NCBI GenBank assembly: GCA_017506865.1
Contig: JAFCMP010000021.1
Coordinates: 372,001-436,000, forward strand
Direction: 5' to 3'
Source of the DNA: Tribonema minus
Lineage: Eukaryota > Sar > Xanthophyceae > Tribonematales > Tribonemataceae
Length of the DNA stretch: 64,000 nt
The notes beneath the pieces are model-generated. The model was not told the DNA's origin. It saw nothing but the letters and a program-made list of their open reading frames with translations, and did not search any database. Numbering within the stretch: position 1 is the first letter of the stretch; every line of letters begins with the position of its first letter. The translations under genes and the position numbers were made by a program. Positions 9,377-19,962 of this stretch are shown here, in pieces.

Positions 9377-9890
9377 ATTGCACACTCACCTGCTCAACAC
9401 TCACTAGACCTCAACCTTGAATACTTGACTCTAGCGTGTAACATGAGCATCAGTGGCTTTCAGCATTGCAAAAACGGCAACGACTGCACAAACGGCTTAC
9501 TGTTGCAACCACAGCGAGATGCCATCATCAGACACAATAGGGAAACTCTGCACCGCCCGGCAGAGGGCTGGCCGGTGTGGTGTGCCCGGGTTTTCAAGAA
9601 ATAAGACAGATGGTGTGGCCTGCGCCATGGTGCTGCATAGTTACCTGCCTGTAGTGACAAAAATGTTAAATCGTTATCGTACTCACTTCAGTGCATCAAG
9701 TGGTGTTCGTACCGAAGGATAGCGGTGCTGCATGAAATTCAATGCGCAAACACGCAAAACATCATCTGTGTATGTCCGGAATACAATTTGTCCATTATGA
9801 GCGGTGGTGTCTGCACTGTCACCTAGCCTAAACTCGCATGCAACTGCTGTCACGCGACAGAACACTGATTTGCCACATCTCGACGCCCCC
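9377..9890. other. Mostly non-coding; possible 53-aa frame
   Basis: A plus-strand frame at 9443-9604 encodes a 53-residue product with HCKNGNDCTNG near its start, which could be a small cysteine protein, but there is no family match and no clear promoter. The rest of the stretch shows nothing recognisable. Confidence 0.3.
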
Positions 9891-10907
9891 CTAGCGGCGC
9901 TTGCCTGTCAACACATCTGCAAGCACTTCATTGAGTGCCTCCTCCTGCTCCCATGTGAGACAGGTTCCGGGCTCATTATCCTGCAGAAGACCATGCCTTA
10001 TGCTCTGCTTGAGCTTAGCAATGTCCTCCTCGAATGTGGTATGCAGGCTGAAGATGCTGTGATGAGCATCAATAAACTGCTGCAAAAACTTCTCAAGGCT
10101 CTGCCGCTTGTCACCATACTCTGCAGGTGTAGACGACTCTCGCTGCAGAGAGACCCTCACATCTTGAGGCCTCAATGACATCTCCTTGAGGTCGATGAAA
10201 AGACGCGACCTCTCACGCCCCATCAACCCGCGGTCCGCGCAGGCTGCGATGAATACATGCCTGAGGTTGTCTGTGACCCGCACGATTTTCGCATCATCCG
10301 ACTCACTATACCCGCCGACCCTGTACCCACACCCCGCCAGCTTCTTATGGTACTTGAGCATTTCATCGTCAAACACATTCTTGCGCTGTCTGTATTGTGC
10401 CAACAGCTTTTTCTTGCGCTCTGCCGTGGGGGCGCGATGGCCGCCCACACCGCGGTACTTGTGGCTGAGCACCTTGAACCCGAGCTTTGCCAAGACTTTG
10501 GATTTGAATGCGCTCATGAGCGCGTGATAACCCGCCGCTGTTTGCGTTCTCTCCTCATACGGGGGCAGCCTATACCATGATTTGTTAGGCATCTTACCCG
10601 ACAGCAGCTGGCGGGCTGGCGCGACGTCGTCGAGGCTGTATATATCGATAAGGGTGAAAGTATCGTAGTCCATGCCGAGACTAGTGGCGTTGGTGAGGTT
10701 GCGCTCATAGCAGGCCCATGCTGGACCTATGCTGTGCTTGAGATCATAAGCCGACACACCGTGGCCGCCGTCAGGGTTGAAGAAGTAGTCGCCAGGGGGC
10801 TGATCAGCCTGCTCCTGTTCGTCCTCCATTTTCGACACGTCCGCCCCCCCTCCTCCGATCGCTTCATCGTCGCTGTCCGATATATTGATGACATCAGGAG
10901 CACTCAT
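9891..10907 (-). CDS. Hypothetical protein with SUMO-interaction-like motif, 338 aa
   Basis: Family not recognised. The preferred start (ATG at 10907; the frame is open to 10937) gives an N-terminus with VINISDSDDE at about residues 6-15, which matches the hydrophobic core plus acidic tail of a SUMO-interacting motif. An acidic, glycine-containing linker follows, then a basic helical region (ERKKKLLAQYRQRKN) and a C-terminal half rich in helices. The SIM would let the protein bind sumoylated host proteins, for example in the nucleus; this is inference from a short motif. Regular codon use and a long uninterrupted frame support a real gene. Confidence 0.65.
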   Translation of the reverse strand: MSAPDVINISDSDDEAIGGGGADVSKMEDEQEQADQPPGDYFFNPDGGHGVSAYDLKHSIGPAWACYERNLTNATSLGMDYDTFTLIDIYSLDDVAPARQLLSGKMPNKSWYRLPPYEERTQTAAGYHALMSAFKSKVLAKLGFKVLSHKYRGVGGHRAPTAERKKKLLAQYRQRKNVFDDEMLKYHKKLAGCGYRVGGYSESDDAKIVRVTDNLRHVFIAACADRGLMGRERSRLFIDLKEMSLRPQDVRVSLQRESSTPAEYGDKRQSLEKFLQQFIDAHHSIFSLHTTFEEDIAKLKQSIRHGLLQDNEPGTCLTWEQEEALNEVLADVLTGKRR

Positions 10908-11932
10908 CCTGTCGCGATGAAGACACATGCAGCACATGTTAGATGCGCCACATCACGCCAGCTTGAATTTGCCATGTGGAGATGCCCAAGCACACGACCC
11001 TGAGGTTTCAGCAAGATGTACATAACCACAGCGTCTCACCTTGTGAGAGATGCGCTGCGGCCGTACGAGGTAGACTTGAGTGTCCTTGTCATCAGCAGCG
11101 GCGAAATGGAGTGCGTTGCTGCTGGAGGTCTGCTGCTGCTCCTGACCTGAGCGCAAACTACGCGCTGTCGTCTGCTGATCGATGGCAGCTTCTCCGTGTA
11201 CCGCTGCCACGCCACCCTGACCTGTTCCTGCCTGTCCTCTATCGCTGCTGCAGTTCACAAAGTTTTTGCAATCCAACCGCGAGGGGGTGTTCATAGGGGG
11301 GCGGGTTATATTTGGTGGTGTTCACTTCACACGGTGTGAATTCTCCGATAGACAAAAGTGGAACTTCCATGCGTCGTAAGCTGATGGCTTTCAGCAGCAA
11401 CTGACAGGCGCATGAATTGCCCAGAAATGCCTCAACAGTGACAAGACCAGTGACACGACCGCATCACCAGAGCAAAGTGCGAGTCAGTGCGAGCGGTTGG
11501 GGATAGCAAAAAAACCTGTGACACGCACCTGGGTCACTGGTGATGCGTTTTGTCACCGGTGAGGCGTTCTGCTGCTGCGTGAATTACCCACCTGGGTGGG
11601 GATAACAAAAACACCTGTTACCTCCACCGTGCGTGAGGAGGAGACATAGGCCGTGCAGACATGGCGACGGCGGCTCTTGCCCCGCTGTGAAACCACGCTG
11701 GCTGTAGAGTAACGATAACATCGTATACTTTCGCGCTGGGAATATACAAGACGCCGCAGAGAATATACCATATCACCTGGTCAAATGCACTCAATTACAG
11801 CGTCGTATATTCCCCCGGCTACTACGTGACATCCCCCCGGCTAAATACGTGAGTATATTCCCCTGGTCCCACCGAAGGCGAAGCTCCAGACCACACACAC
11901 ATGGGCCAAGTTAATCGCCTGCTACATCCGTC
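10908..11932. other. Intergenic region with short repeats
   Basis: No convincing gene. It holds a perfect 7-bp inverted repeat, TTCACAC-G-GTGTGAA, at 11326-11340, the inverted partner of the 5.3-kb short repeats (11498-11626), and direct repeats around CCCCCGGCTA and GTATATTCCCC at about 11808-11870. Confidence 0.55.
11498..11626 (-). repeat. Inverted partner of the 5.3-kb short repeats
   Basis: Read on the minus strand, 11569-11498 contains GCATCACCAGTGACCCAGGTG followed by a CACAGG block and a T-run, as at 5389-5440. A second, shorter version with CACCCAGGTGGG and GGTAACAGG lies at 11586-11626. Confidence 0.6.
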
Positions 11933-12863
11933 ATGGCCGCAGACACCCCTGCCGACTCGGACTTTTTGGTCATGCCACTGGGGCTGTGTATGATCATGGC
12001 GGCGGCGACGAAGTGGAGTTCCCGGACTACGCCTTCCCGTCCTGCTTATCCACAGATCACGCCCTCATATATTCTACACACGCAGCGGCGGCGGCACGCG
12101 CAGAGTCATGAAGAAAGCTCGTGGAACCCTGTGCCGGGCACCGTGCTAGCGCTGCTGCTAGGGTTCTACGTACTAGCATGGCCTAGGATTGGCCATGACT
12201 GTCAGGCGTTTGTGAACTCCACCGGTCTCGCATGCCTGAGAAACTTCTGCTCCCCGTTAGGGACTGAGCACACAGGTCGAATCATGACGCCGACCGTGCC
12301 AAGCTGCAAAGACACCTTCGAGCAGGCGACGATGACAGCTATTTCCGACATATTCAACAGCATGGCGCGCGCGGCCAGGACGCTGTCAACTACTGCCGGA
12401 GACGGTCTAGATGAAGCCGCTGAAGAGTTTCAGATTGCGAGAAGACACCTTCGAGCAGGCGACGATGACAGCTATTTCCGACATATTCAACAGCATGGCG
12501 CGCGCGGCCAGGACGCTGTCAACTACTGCCGGAGACGGTCTAGATGAAGCCGCTGAAGAGTTTCAGATTGCGAGAAGGCGTATCGAGGCTGAGTGTAGAC
12601 GCCATGCGATGAGCGTGCAGGCGAAGGCGCTTTGCGTTTGGATTGCCTGTTTGACATCCACCGTTCTTGTAGCTTGTGCTTACTCTGTGATCCTAGCGCT
12701 GATCACCGGGAGACGCACATTCGTCAGAAAGGCAACAGTAGTGGCTGCGCTAGCATTAGTTGTCATCGCCGTAGCAGAGACTGCGTACAGCGGCGAGGTT
12801 TACATGCGCGAGGTGGAGGGAATGTGGATGCACTCGCTCTGGCACTTGGCGCTGCGTGGATGA
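11933..12863 (+). pseudogene. Membrane protein gene, frame disturbed
   Basis: Two overlapping plus-strand frames (11933-12547 and 12411-12863) share sequence and appear to belong to one gene for a membrane protein. The first has one hydrophobic segment (VLALLLGFYVLAWP); the second has two at its C-terminus (ALCVWIACLTSTVLVACAY and ATVVAALALVVIAVA). Between them lies a charged helical region (DEAAEEFQIARR) that contains an internally duplicated stretch. Family not recognised. The copy looks broken, about one break. In giant viruses, small proteins of this layout are often virion membrane components, but nothing here proves that. Confidence 0.5.
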
Positions 12864-13133
12864 TGTGATCAGATAGCATGACGATGTTATCAAGTACATT
12901 TCTGAGCGTTTTGTCGTTCAGGTTCTTTAAATTCAAGGAGATACCGCAGTTAATACACACTCTCATCAAGGAATGCTGATTGGGCTGCTGTTTCACAGAG
13001 CAATGCTGTTTGGCTGCTGTTCTGTTCTTGACCATTCACTGCAAGTTGCACACGGCCACGCTTCGCGAGCGCGTTATACAGTATACAATTATTTCATCAT
13101 ACCATTCATAATCCACGCAGTCAGCGAGCAGTC

Positions 13134-13901
13134 ATGAGGATCCAGGTTGTCAGTGATGTCCATCTCGAACTAGGACTCCCAGCATTTGCCTCTGAGTCAG
13201 TTGTCAAACCGGCCGCCGATCTGCTCGTGCTGGCAGGCGATGTCGCCAGCGCCACCGACCCAGATCTACCAGAATTTATGAAGAAGATCTCCGGTGCGTT
13301 TGAGCAGATCATATACGTGGCTGGAAATCACGAGAGATATGATCACAGTAAGGCGATGCATGAGATGGATCAGTATCTGCGCGGAATGACAGATCAGTAC
13401 GACAATATTGAGATCCTGAATGAAAATATTTATGAGTGGAAAGGCACCAAGTTCATAGGGTGCACGTTATGGTCAGAGATTCCAGATGAGGACGCGCTAG
13501 AGGTGTCCAGAGTTGTGAACGACTACCGCTTTGTGCGCGTCGACGACGGGCGCGACGGATCGCGACCTATCACACCCTACGAGACGAGCAGAATTCACAA
13601 ACGGCATGTACAATATCTGAACGACAACTGTGATGAGGACACTGTCGTCATCACCCATCACTGTCCGAGCACACACAAGATATCGCACCCTAGATATGAT
13701 GCGTGCTCGACAAACTGTGCTTTCGCCACAGACGTAAAGCTACGACATATGCCCAAGCTATGGATTTTCGGGCACTCGCATTTTAATGTGGATCGCGTCG
13801 ATGGCCACACGAGGTTCGTAAGCAACCAGTATCACAACAAAAACTGGCGACTCACCTACTCTGCAGACCGAGTAGTTGACACTGAGACCCCGATACCTTA
13901 A
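13134..13901 (+). CDS. Calcineurin-like metallophosphoesterase, 255 aa
   Basis: All metal-binding blocks of the family are present in order: SDVHLE (D8, H10), AGDV near residue 34, GNHE near residue 63, THHCPS near residue 180, and GHSHFN near residue 218. These coordinate the two metal ions used to hydrolyse phosphomono- or diesters. Similar stand-alone enzymes occur in phages, bacteria and giant viruses; the substrate (nucleotide, RNA cap or protein phosphate) cannot be read from sequence. The start follows an A/T-rich leader (13080-13105). It converges with the large gene at 13936, leaving 34 bp between the stops. Looks whole. Confidence 0.9.
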   Translation: MRIQVVSDVHLELGLPAFASESVVKPAADLLVLAGDVASATDPDLPEFMKKISGAFEQIIYVAGNHERYDHSKAMHEMDQYLRGMTDQYDNIEILNENIYEWKGTKFIGCTLWSEIPDEDALEVSRVVNDYRFVRVDDGRDGSRPITPYETSRIHKRHVQYLNDNCDEDTVVITHHCPSTHKISHPRYDACSTNCAFATDVKLRHMPKLWIFGHSHFNVDRVDGHTRFVSNQYHNKNWRLTYSADRVVDTETPIP

Positions 13902-13935
13902 GCACAGAAGCCAGCACACGCGCCGAGGCGCCTCC

Positions 13936-16900
13936 TCAAGACGTCGGCGGCCTCTTCTTGAGCTGCAGAGCGGCCATTAGACCGGCCTGCTGCGCCATCA
14001 TACCGCCAACGCGGCCACCGCTCGGTTGTCCGCCGACACGAGCCTTGACCGCCAGCCTGTGAGGATCCGGCACATCCTTCTTTTTAGAGATGTAGTCTCT
14101 CATGAGGTCGTCCACGGCGGCGCCGTTAGCCAGCTGCGCCACAAACTTTTGATTTGTCATTTTGAGCACCCTCGTCATCAGCGCCGCCTCATCGGCTGAT
14201 ACGTCATTTTCGATGGCCACGTACCCGAATCGCTCGATCGGAGATGGCAACTGCATGCTGGCCGCTATCTTCTCCATGCGCCCCTCATATGTGCTTTGCA
14301 CCACCTGCGCGTCGACGACTCCCGTATCGTCACACATGTCCAGAGCGTTCACCCTCAGTCCTACTATTGCCGATTCGGCACAGGCTGCCCAGTCGTCGAT
14401 GATGAACAGCTTGGTCCCCTCGTGTTTCTTCATCTCCTCCGCCGTCGGCGGCGTCATGTAGTGCACTTCGTCGAGCCGGTTGTGCACGGTAGAGGAAATG
14501 AGCAGCCCCACCAGCGCGACCACGATGGTGGGGCACGACGCGGATTTGAAGGCGACGTCGCACCAGCTCAATTTCGTCGCCAGCATGAGGCCGCACATGT
14601 GCTTGCGCATGTCACCCGGGCCGCCGAACAAGATACCCAGAGCCTTTGCGAGTTCCGGGTCGTACCACTGGGGCGTGACGCCGCTCACCGCGCTGGGCAC
14701 CTTCTTGAACTCGTTCTTGCATGTGGTGACCATCGAGGGCAGGTCTTTCTTCTTGAACGTCTCTACGTCTTCTACGCTCAAGCCGGTGAAAACATCCGAA
14801 AGGATCCTGTCGTCGGCGCGCAGGTCGCGCAACCTTTGGCGCTCTGCGGCCTCGTCGGCAAAGCGCTTGAAGATGCTGACCGTTCTCTGAGCGAACTCGA
14901 ACTCGTACCGCAATGCATTCTTCTTCTTGTCCAGTGCCTTGCGGACATCGATATCCGCCGTGCCTTTCGTTCGCAGCGCAGCGGTCATGGCCGCGGCATC
15001 GAAGGCGTGGCGAAGCTTCAGCGCTGCTCTCCTGTTGTCGACTTCTGCGTCCACCTGTGCCTGGGTCAGACCGGCACTGCGGACCTCCTCCGTGGCCTTC
15101 TTCAAGTCGAAGGGCGCAGAACGACGGGATGGGGTGCCGGCCATGCCCGCGGCGACTGCCGCTGCCGCCGCCGCTGCCGAGGGAGCAGCCGCTGCAGCCC
15201 CGCCCCATGCGGCGGCACGCACCGCGCTTCCCTGCCCCGCAGCGTTGGCGTGCTCCACTCTCTTTGCTTCCACCCCTGCTCTTACTTGAGCTTCGCTCAG
15301 GCCCGCAGCCCACACGGCCGCTCGCACCGCATCCGCGTCGAAGCCTATCAGTCCGCTTGAAACCTTCTCGTCGAAGGTCAGCGCCATGTAATCATCAAAC
15401 GTAATGTCCAGAATTGCGGCGTCGGGCAGGGCGCCGCTGTCTCGCTTTGCCTTGTTGGCATCGTAAAGCGATATGTCGCCGCTGCTCCATTTGTGAAAAT
15501 CTGGTGCCGACATGGTCGCCAAGGTTTCCAGGTCTGGACCGCTGAGTTTGGCGTAAGCGCACAGCTGCTTCATAAGTAGAAGCATAGGCACGACGTTCGA
15601 GCATCTCATCCAGTAGTACAGACGGATGACGCTCGTCGTTTCCGCATCGGTCATCGTCGTGGGAAAGTGGGAGAGATACCAAGCTATTTCTCTGAGAATG
15701 GTGTAAGAGTGCTTCTGCGGCTGCACCACGAGAGGCAGCTCGTGCCTCCAAGGCACGTACTCCATCATCTCGGTCACAGCGCCCAGGACAGCAGACACCA
15801 GCGCGAACCTGGGCTGTAAAGTGTTGAGCGACACAGTCGCCGCTCCCAGAGGGCTGGTGCGCATAAGCCTGGACGTCTGCTCGATGCTCTTCTGAAGTCG
15901 ATCTGTCTCGGCTTCGGCTATGCCCAATTCTCTATCTGTGATGCCCGGCTTTTGAACTTCCAGGAACGCGAGAGGCAGCCGTTCCTCAAATCCCTGCAGC
16001 AATCTCTGCAGGAATTCATAAGCCTCACGCACATTCATCATCGTCCCGTCTTCTCGCAAGTTCTTCGACGCCATGTACATGACGTGGTCGAAGTCAGTGA
16101 GGTCAGCTTTGCAGTCCCCGACCAGCTTCATCCGCATCGCCATCATGAACGACTTCAACTTGGGCTGGTCCGCGACGAGGTCGGTGACCTGCCGCAGGTA
16201 CTCCAGTGACGTACCAGTGTCAGCGTCGGCTTCTCCTGTATCGAACGGCGGCGATGGTGCCCCCCCGGGTGGGGTCGCCCCTCCCGCTGCTCTCTGCTCG
16301 CACCGCTTCAATTTGATGTCACACTCCTTAGCGCTCTGCTCCAGCGCCAGCTGAGCGCTGTTGGCCGCTTGAACTGCGCTCGCCGCGCTGCTCTGCGCTA
16401 CTGCGGCCGCCGGCGCCGCTGTAGCCGTAGCTTGAGCCGCCAGCTGAGCCGAAGCCGACGCTAGCGATGCTGCACTCTGTAGAGCGGCCGCATTGAGGAT
16501 GGCATTTTCAGCTTCTGCTGCGTGTCGCGCAGACACTGCCCTAACGAGATTCGTCCTGGTTCGGACCTGCTGCAGCTTAGTGGCGGCCACGTGCAAGTGG
16601 GCGGTGTCCCTCTCCGCCCTGTACTGGGCGACCGAGGCTTGTGCTGCCCTCTCATTCCTCTCTGCGTGAGCGAGAGCGAGCGCCGCCGCCGCCGCTTCCT
16701 GCTTCAATGAGGCCGCTTCAGACCGGGCTGTGAGCAGGTCGGCCTGCGCTCGCGACGCTGCATCGTTAGCATTCTTCTCGGCCACCTGGGCGACGTGCGC
16801 TGTCTGCAGCGCATCCTGTGCTCGCCGCAGAGCCACTCGGGCAGCAGTGGCCTGAGCTCGCGCGACGCGCAGAGCGGCAGCGACACGCGTCGCCATCGAT

Positions 16901-17208
16901 GCTCCTGCTTGGGTTTGCGAAAGGAGCGCTGCATCGCATACGGACTTTTCCGCAGTCAACTTTGCATTTTCGTCTCTCAGACTCCGCAGTTGTCGGCTGA
17001 CGGGGAGAAATGACGTGTGCGCATCGTCCACATCCTCTTCACATATGTCAGAGAGTTCAGAGGGCGTAGGTGAAGCACCGGGAGAGAATTGCTCCCATGT
17101 GGAGCTGTCGAAAGGATCGAACATGGGTGTTTTGTCTAAACGCTTCGTGAAAGGGTCAATCTTTTCGAACGGAAGCTGAGCAGCTGCTTGAGGGTATCTC
17201 CGTCTCAT
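13936..17208 (-). CDS. Large coiled-coil protein, 1090 aa
   Basis: No family recognised. Residues 1-60 are hydrophilic; about 75-310 form a long alanine-rich coiled coil (repeated AARVALRRAQDALQTA-type heptads); then a proline/glycine linker (about 312-325); a folded helical middle; an alanine tract (about 680-705); a second charged helical part; and a C-terminal domain containing LGILFGGPGD and KLFIIDDW, faintly like a P-loop and acidic strand but not a convincing ATPase. It is the longest virus-like frame here and uninterrupted. Size and coiled coil suggest a structural, possibly virion or scaffold, protein; that is inference. Confidence 0.7.
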   Translation of the reverse strand: MRRRYPQAAAQLPFEKIDPFTKRLDKTPMFDPFDSSTWEQFSPGASPTPSELSDICEEDVDDAHTSFLPVSRQLRSLRDENAKLTAEKSVCDAALLSQTQAGASMATRVAAALRVARAQATAARVALRRAQDALQTAHVAQVAEKNANDAASRAQADLLTARSEAASLKQEAAAAALALAHAERNERAAQASVAQYRAERDTAHLHVAATKLQQVRTRTNLVRAVSARHAAEAENAILNAAALQSAASLASASAQLAAQATATAAPAAAVAQSSAASAVQAANSAQLALEQSAKECDIKLKRCEQRAAGGATPPGGAPSPPFDTGEADADTGTSLEYLRQVTDLVADQPKLKSFMMAMRMKLVGDCKADLTDFDHVMYMASKNLREDGTMMNVREAYEFLQRLLQGFEERLPLAFLEVQKPGITDRELGIAEAETDRLQKSIEQTSRLMRTSPLGAATVSLNTLQPRFALVSAVLGAVTEMMEYVPWRHELPLVVQPQKHSYTILREIAWYLSHFPTTMTDAETTSVIRLYYWMRCSNVVPMLLLMKQLCAYAKLSGPDLETLATMSAPDFHKWSSGDISLYDANKAKRDSGALPDAAILDITFDDYMALTFDEKVSSGLIGFDADAVRAAVWAAGLSEAQVRAGVEAKRVEHANAAGQGSAVRAAAWGGAAAAAPSAAAAAAAVAAGMAGTPSRRSAPFDLKKATEEVRSAGLTQAQVDAEVDNRRAALKLRHAFDAAAMTAALRTKGTADIDVRKALDKKKNALRYEFEFAQRTVSIFKRFADEAAERQRLRDLRADDRILSDVFTGLSVEDVETFKKKDLPSMVTTCKNEFKKVPSAVSGVTPQWYDPELAKALGILFGGPGDMRKHMCGLMLATKLSWCDVAFKSASCPTIVVALVGLLISSTVHNRLDEVHYMTPPTAEEMKKHEGTKLFIIDDWAACAESAIVGLRVNALDMCDDTGVVDAQVVQSTYEGRMEKIAASMQLPSPIERFGYVAIENDVSADEAALMTRVLKMTNQKFVAQLANGAAVDDLMRDYISKKKDVPDPHRLAVKARVGGQPSGGRVGGMMAQQAGLMAALQLKKRPPTS

Positions 17209-17556
17209 GCACTTTTGGGGGTCCTCATCATCTCGCAGTCATATTTTTGATGGTAAAGTGCAGTCTTGCATAAGTGATGACCCCATTGCTGTTGCGTGCG
17301 GTGATGTCTGAAGCTCACCTGTAATACGATTTTCGGTAAACATCACCAGCGAGATTTATGCCTCCCCTGCATGCTTCCTTTCCATAAATTGCAAGTTTCT
17401 GGTGCAGTACTTTTGCAGCAAGGGTAGCAAATCTTAGTCTAACTCCGGTGAATTACCAATCTCAATGAATATTGCACCACCTTGCGTTTCCACGATCACT
17501 TCCACTGTCAGACGAAGGCGAGACCGACGATACTGTGGCCGCCATGATGCAAGGCT
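17209..17556. other. Intergenic, no gene recognised
   Basis: Lies between the divergent starts of the 1090-aa protein gene and the acid-rich gene. No repeat or conserved motif was recognised; it probably holds both promoters. Confidence 0.4.
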
Positions 17557-18733
17557 GTGCGCAATGCCACAAACAACACCCAGATGTTCCTGATGGAAGC
17601 TTGCCTCATGGCAGTCAGCGTGAATAAAATGTTGATTTGCATCAATACTATGAGGGTGCTTGCCAAACTTGACGTTTCTTTCAAGGGAATGCAGCTGGCG
17701 TTGGGTCAGCAATCTGATGTTTATGACAATGAGGAAGTAAGCATGGAATGGAATATAAATCTGGGGGCGTACAAGATAAGGGTTACTGACACGCGCCTGC
17801 ACAACTCTCACCGTGTATTCCTTGACCACGAGGAAGAGGAAGGCAGTGATGATGGCAGCAATGACAACAGCAGTGATGATGGAAGTGATGGTAGCATTGA
17901 CAGTGATGGTGACAGTGATGACAGCGACGTGCACACGCACAGCTATAACTACTTTGTGCACGGCCAAGATAATGATGAAGACAGGTATGAGGCTGAGTAT
18001 GATGAAGGATATGAACGCCCTACCGCGCGCGACTACTGGTATGAGCCGACCCGATTTTTACTATACGGCAATGATGCGCGCGCTGTCATTGCATTCCGCA
18101 AGCAATACCCTAAGCTTTCTGTTGATGTGCGGGTCGCTACCTTTGTTGCGACACCGGCGATTCTGGATAAAATGCTAGGGCGACACGAAACAATGTTTGA
18201 TGGCCATGCAGTGTGGCATGGAGAGAAGACGGCATGCGACTGCTGATCAATGATGCAGCCGATGAGATTCGCGATCAACGCCGCTCACAAGAGAACATGG
18301 AGCTGTGGGGCATCTATGCTGAACCCAACACGCCATTTCCTATGGCCGCATACTGTGCGAGCACCGGTGATCAATCCCGTGCTGGCCAGGTCATAGCCAG
18401 CATGTTTCAGGGGCTCGTACGGCTGGTAACATCCGCCAAGCCCCGGGCGCCATTGAGTGCCAAGGCAAAGGCAACCAAGTCCGCTAGGGCAAAGGCCGCC
18501 AGGACAAAGGCCGCTAAGGCAAAGGCAAAGGCCGTCAAGCCAAAGTCACCAAGGTCACCAAAGCCGCCAAATTGAAAGCCAGCAAGGCGAATGAAAACAA
18601 AGCGAACGCCGACAAAGTCGCCAAAGCAAAAGTGAATGCCTATATTGAGGACGCCATGAAGCAGATGTGCAGGTTAACGGACAAGGGCATATCAACGCCC
18701 TTGAGTGTGGTAGTAAACACGAGGTCCCTATAG
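17557..18733 (+). pseudogene. Acid-rich/lysine-rich protein gene, broken
   Basis: Successive plus-strand frames cover what seems one gene. The first (17557-18246) has an extremely acidic Asp/Ser/Gly tract (about residues 90-125) and then a tyrosine-rich segment. The next (to 18575 and slightly beyond) ends in a lysine/alanine-rich tail made of short AKAKA/SPRSPKP repeats resembling histone H1 tails. Such acid-then-basic layouts suit DNA or histone binding, but no family is recognised. About two breaks. The lysine-rich part is encoded by a GCCAAGGCAAAGG-type short repeat. Confidence 0.45.
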
Positions 18734-18799
18734 TCCACATTTTGAAGCCGGAGGTGGTATTTGCGCCTGCTCTGAAGGCGACACCCTACCGTCGCAGAT

Positions 18800-19010
18800 C
18801 GCATCGGTCAACAACACTTGTAAACGAGCGAACTCGGTAGTCAGGTGCACTCTGCAATCTGCAGATTTGCTAGTGAACTTTGAGAGCATAAACGCACATT
18901 TCAGAGCTTCGGTCCTGGCTTGTGCGCCTCGCCTGCCGATTGCCTTGGAGGGGTGCTTGATATGCCATTCAAGTGAGGCATTGTCACCGGCTGTGAAGTT
19001 GATATTCTTT
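18800..19010 (-). pseudogene. Fragment copy of the GIY-YIG gene's 3' half
   Basis: This segment closely matches 20095-20325, the C-terminal part of the GIY-YIG nuclease gene 1.3 kb away, in the same orientation (shared blocks such as AATCTGCAGATTTGCTAGTG and GGAGGGGTGCTTGATATGCC). The nuclease motif itself is not included. It overlaps the end of the 189-aa frame at 18901. Confidence 0.8.
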
Positions 19011-19470
19011 CATTCCATTTAGCGACATCGGCTGGAGTCGGATTGACTCTGCTCCTCCAAGCAAAACCGAATTTTGTTTCTTTTTCTTCTGTGATATCTC
19101 TGAAATTCAGTTCTTCAACGAACTTCACAATGTCAAAATTCTTGGTCGTGATGATGCGATCCTTCATCGCCTTGTCGATACTTACATGTTCTTTCTTGAT
19201 CATCCTGGATTCTTCGATATTCCATCCTTCGATGGTGTAAGAAGGCGAACCCGTATACCTGTCCAAAAACCTATCGTCCATGTCCATGTATCGATCTTCA
19301 GGCTGATAGTTATTATAGGTCTGTATTGCTGTCAAGACACGATCCTTTATGAAAGCGAAAACGGCATCTAGATCGGCGCTCACCAGAAGGGTTTGGCACT
19401 CGGAGTATTCATAATCTGCCGTGAAGCTGTTGACGACGTAGACATTCACCATCTTCACACCGTTCAACAT
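18901..19470 (-). CDS. Hypothetical protein, 189 aa
   Basis: Residues 7-150 have the look of a genuine soluble protein (VNVYVVNSFTADYEYS at the start; acidic, aromatic-rich centre), with no family match. The last ~35 residues are read through the duplicated GIY-YIG fragment in a different frame, so the C-terminus was probably altered by that duplication. Met1 or Met7 could be the start. Confidence 0.5.
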   Translation of the reverse strand: MLNGVKMVNVYVVNSFTADYEYSECQTLLVSADLDAVFAFIKDRVLTAIQTYNNYQPEDRYMDMDDRFLDRYTGSPSYTIEGWNIEESRMIKKEHVSIDKAMKDRIITTKNFDIVKFVEELNFRDITEEKETKFGFAWRSRVNPTPADVAKWNERISTSQPVTMPHLNGISSTPPRQSAGEAHKPGPKL

Positions 19471-19962
19471 ATAAAAATGTGAACATACAAGACCTACTTC
19501 GTTTCATGACATGAACATAACCTGCCTGCGCGGGTTCGGTGCCCTGGGTGATACCGATGGAAGTGCCGATGCGCAAGGGTGGGTTCGAGAATTCTGTAGG
19601 CAGCGGACGGGCGGGGGGCCTGTTGATCTCTGCCTATCGAACCGAGTGAGTAGGCGCGTTTCTGTGCGCGGGAGGGACGGGACATGCGGGCAGCCTCTTA
19701 CCGACTCAAGTAAGCGGTGGCAGGTTCCCTGCTGCGCACCAGTGACCAGGGGGGTAATCGCTTGCTGTGGGTTGGCACATGTGCGCAGCGATGAGTCGCA
19801 GGCGGTCTGCTGGGCATGTGCGGCAGGCTCCTCATCTGCTGCCACGTGACTCGCGCAGCCTTCGAAAATGAGAGCCGTACCAAAAAAATCAAAAACACAA
19901 TATGATTCGCGAACCTGGTTTCCAAACTGCAAGCTTCACAAGTATTGAAGTAACCTGCAACT
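19471..19962. other. Intergenic, no gene recognised
   Basis: GC-rich with several overlapping short frames on both strands and no family signature. Just past the right edge, 19975-20050 holds TACCCTTTAGGGT and two GCATGTAGGGGA blocks, which are inverted relatives of part of the 236-bp repeat. Confidence 0.4.

Noticed and set aside
17434-17967. Minus-strand hydrophobic protein (VAVITVTITVNATITS..)
   Set aside because: It is the antisense reading of the acidic GAT/AGT repeat of the plus-strand gene.
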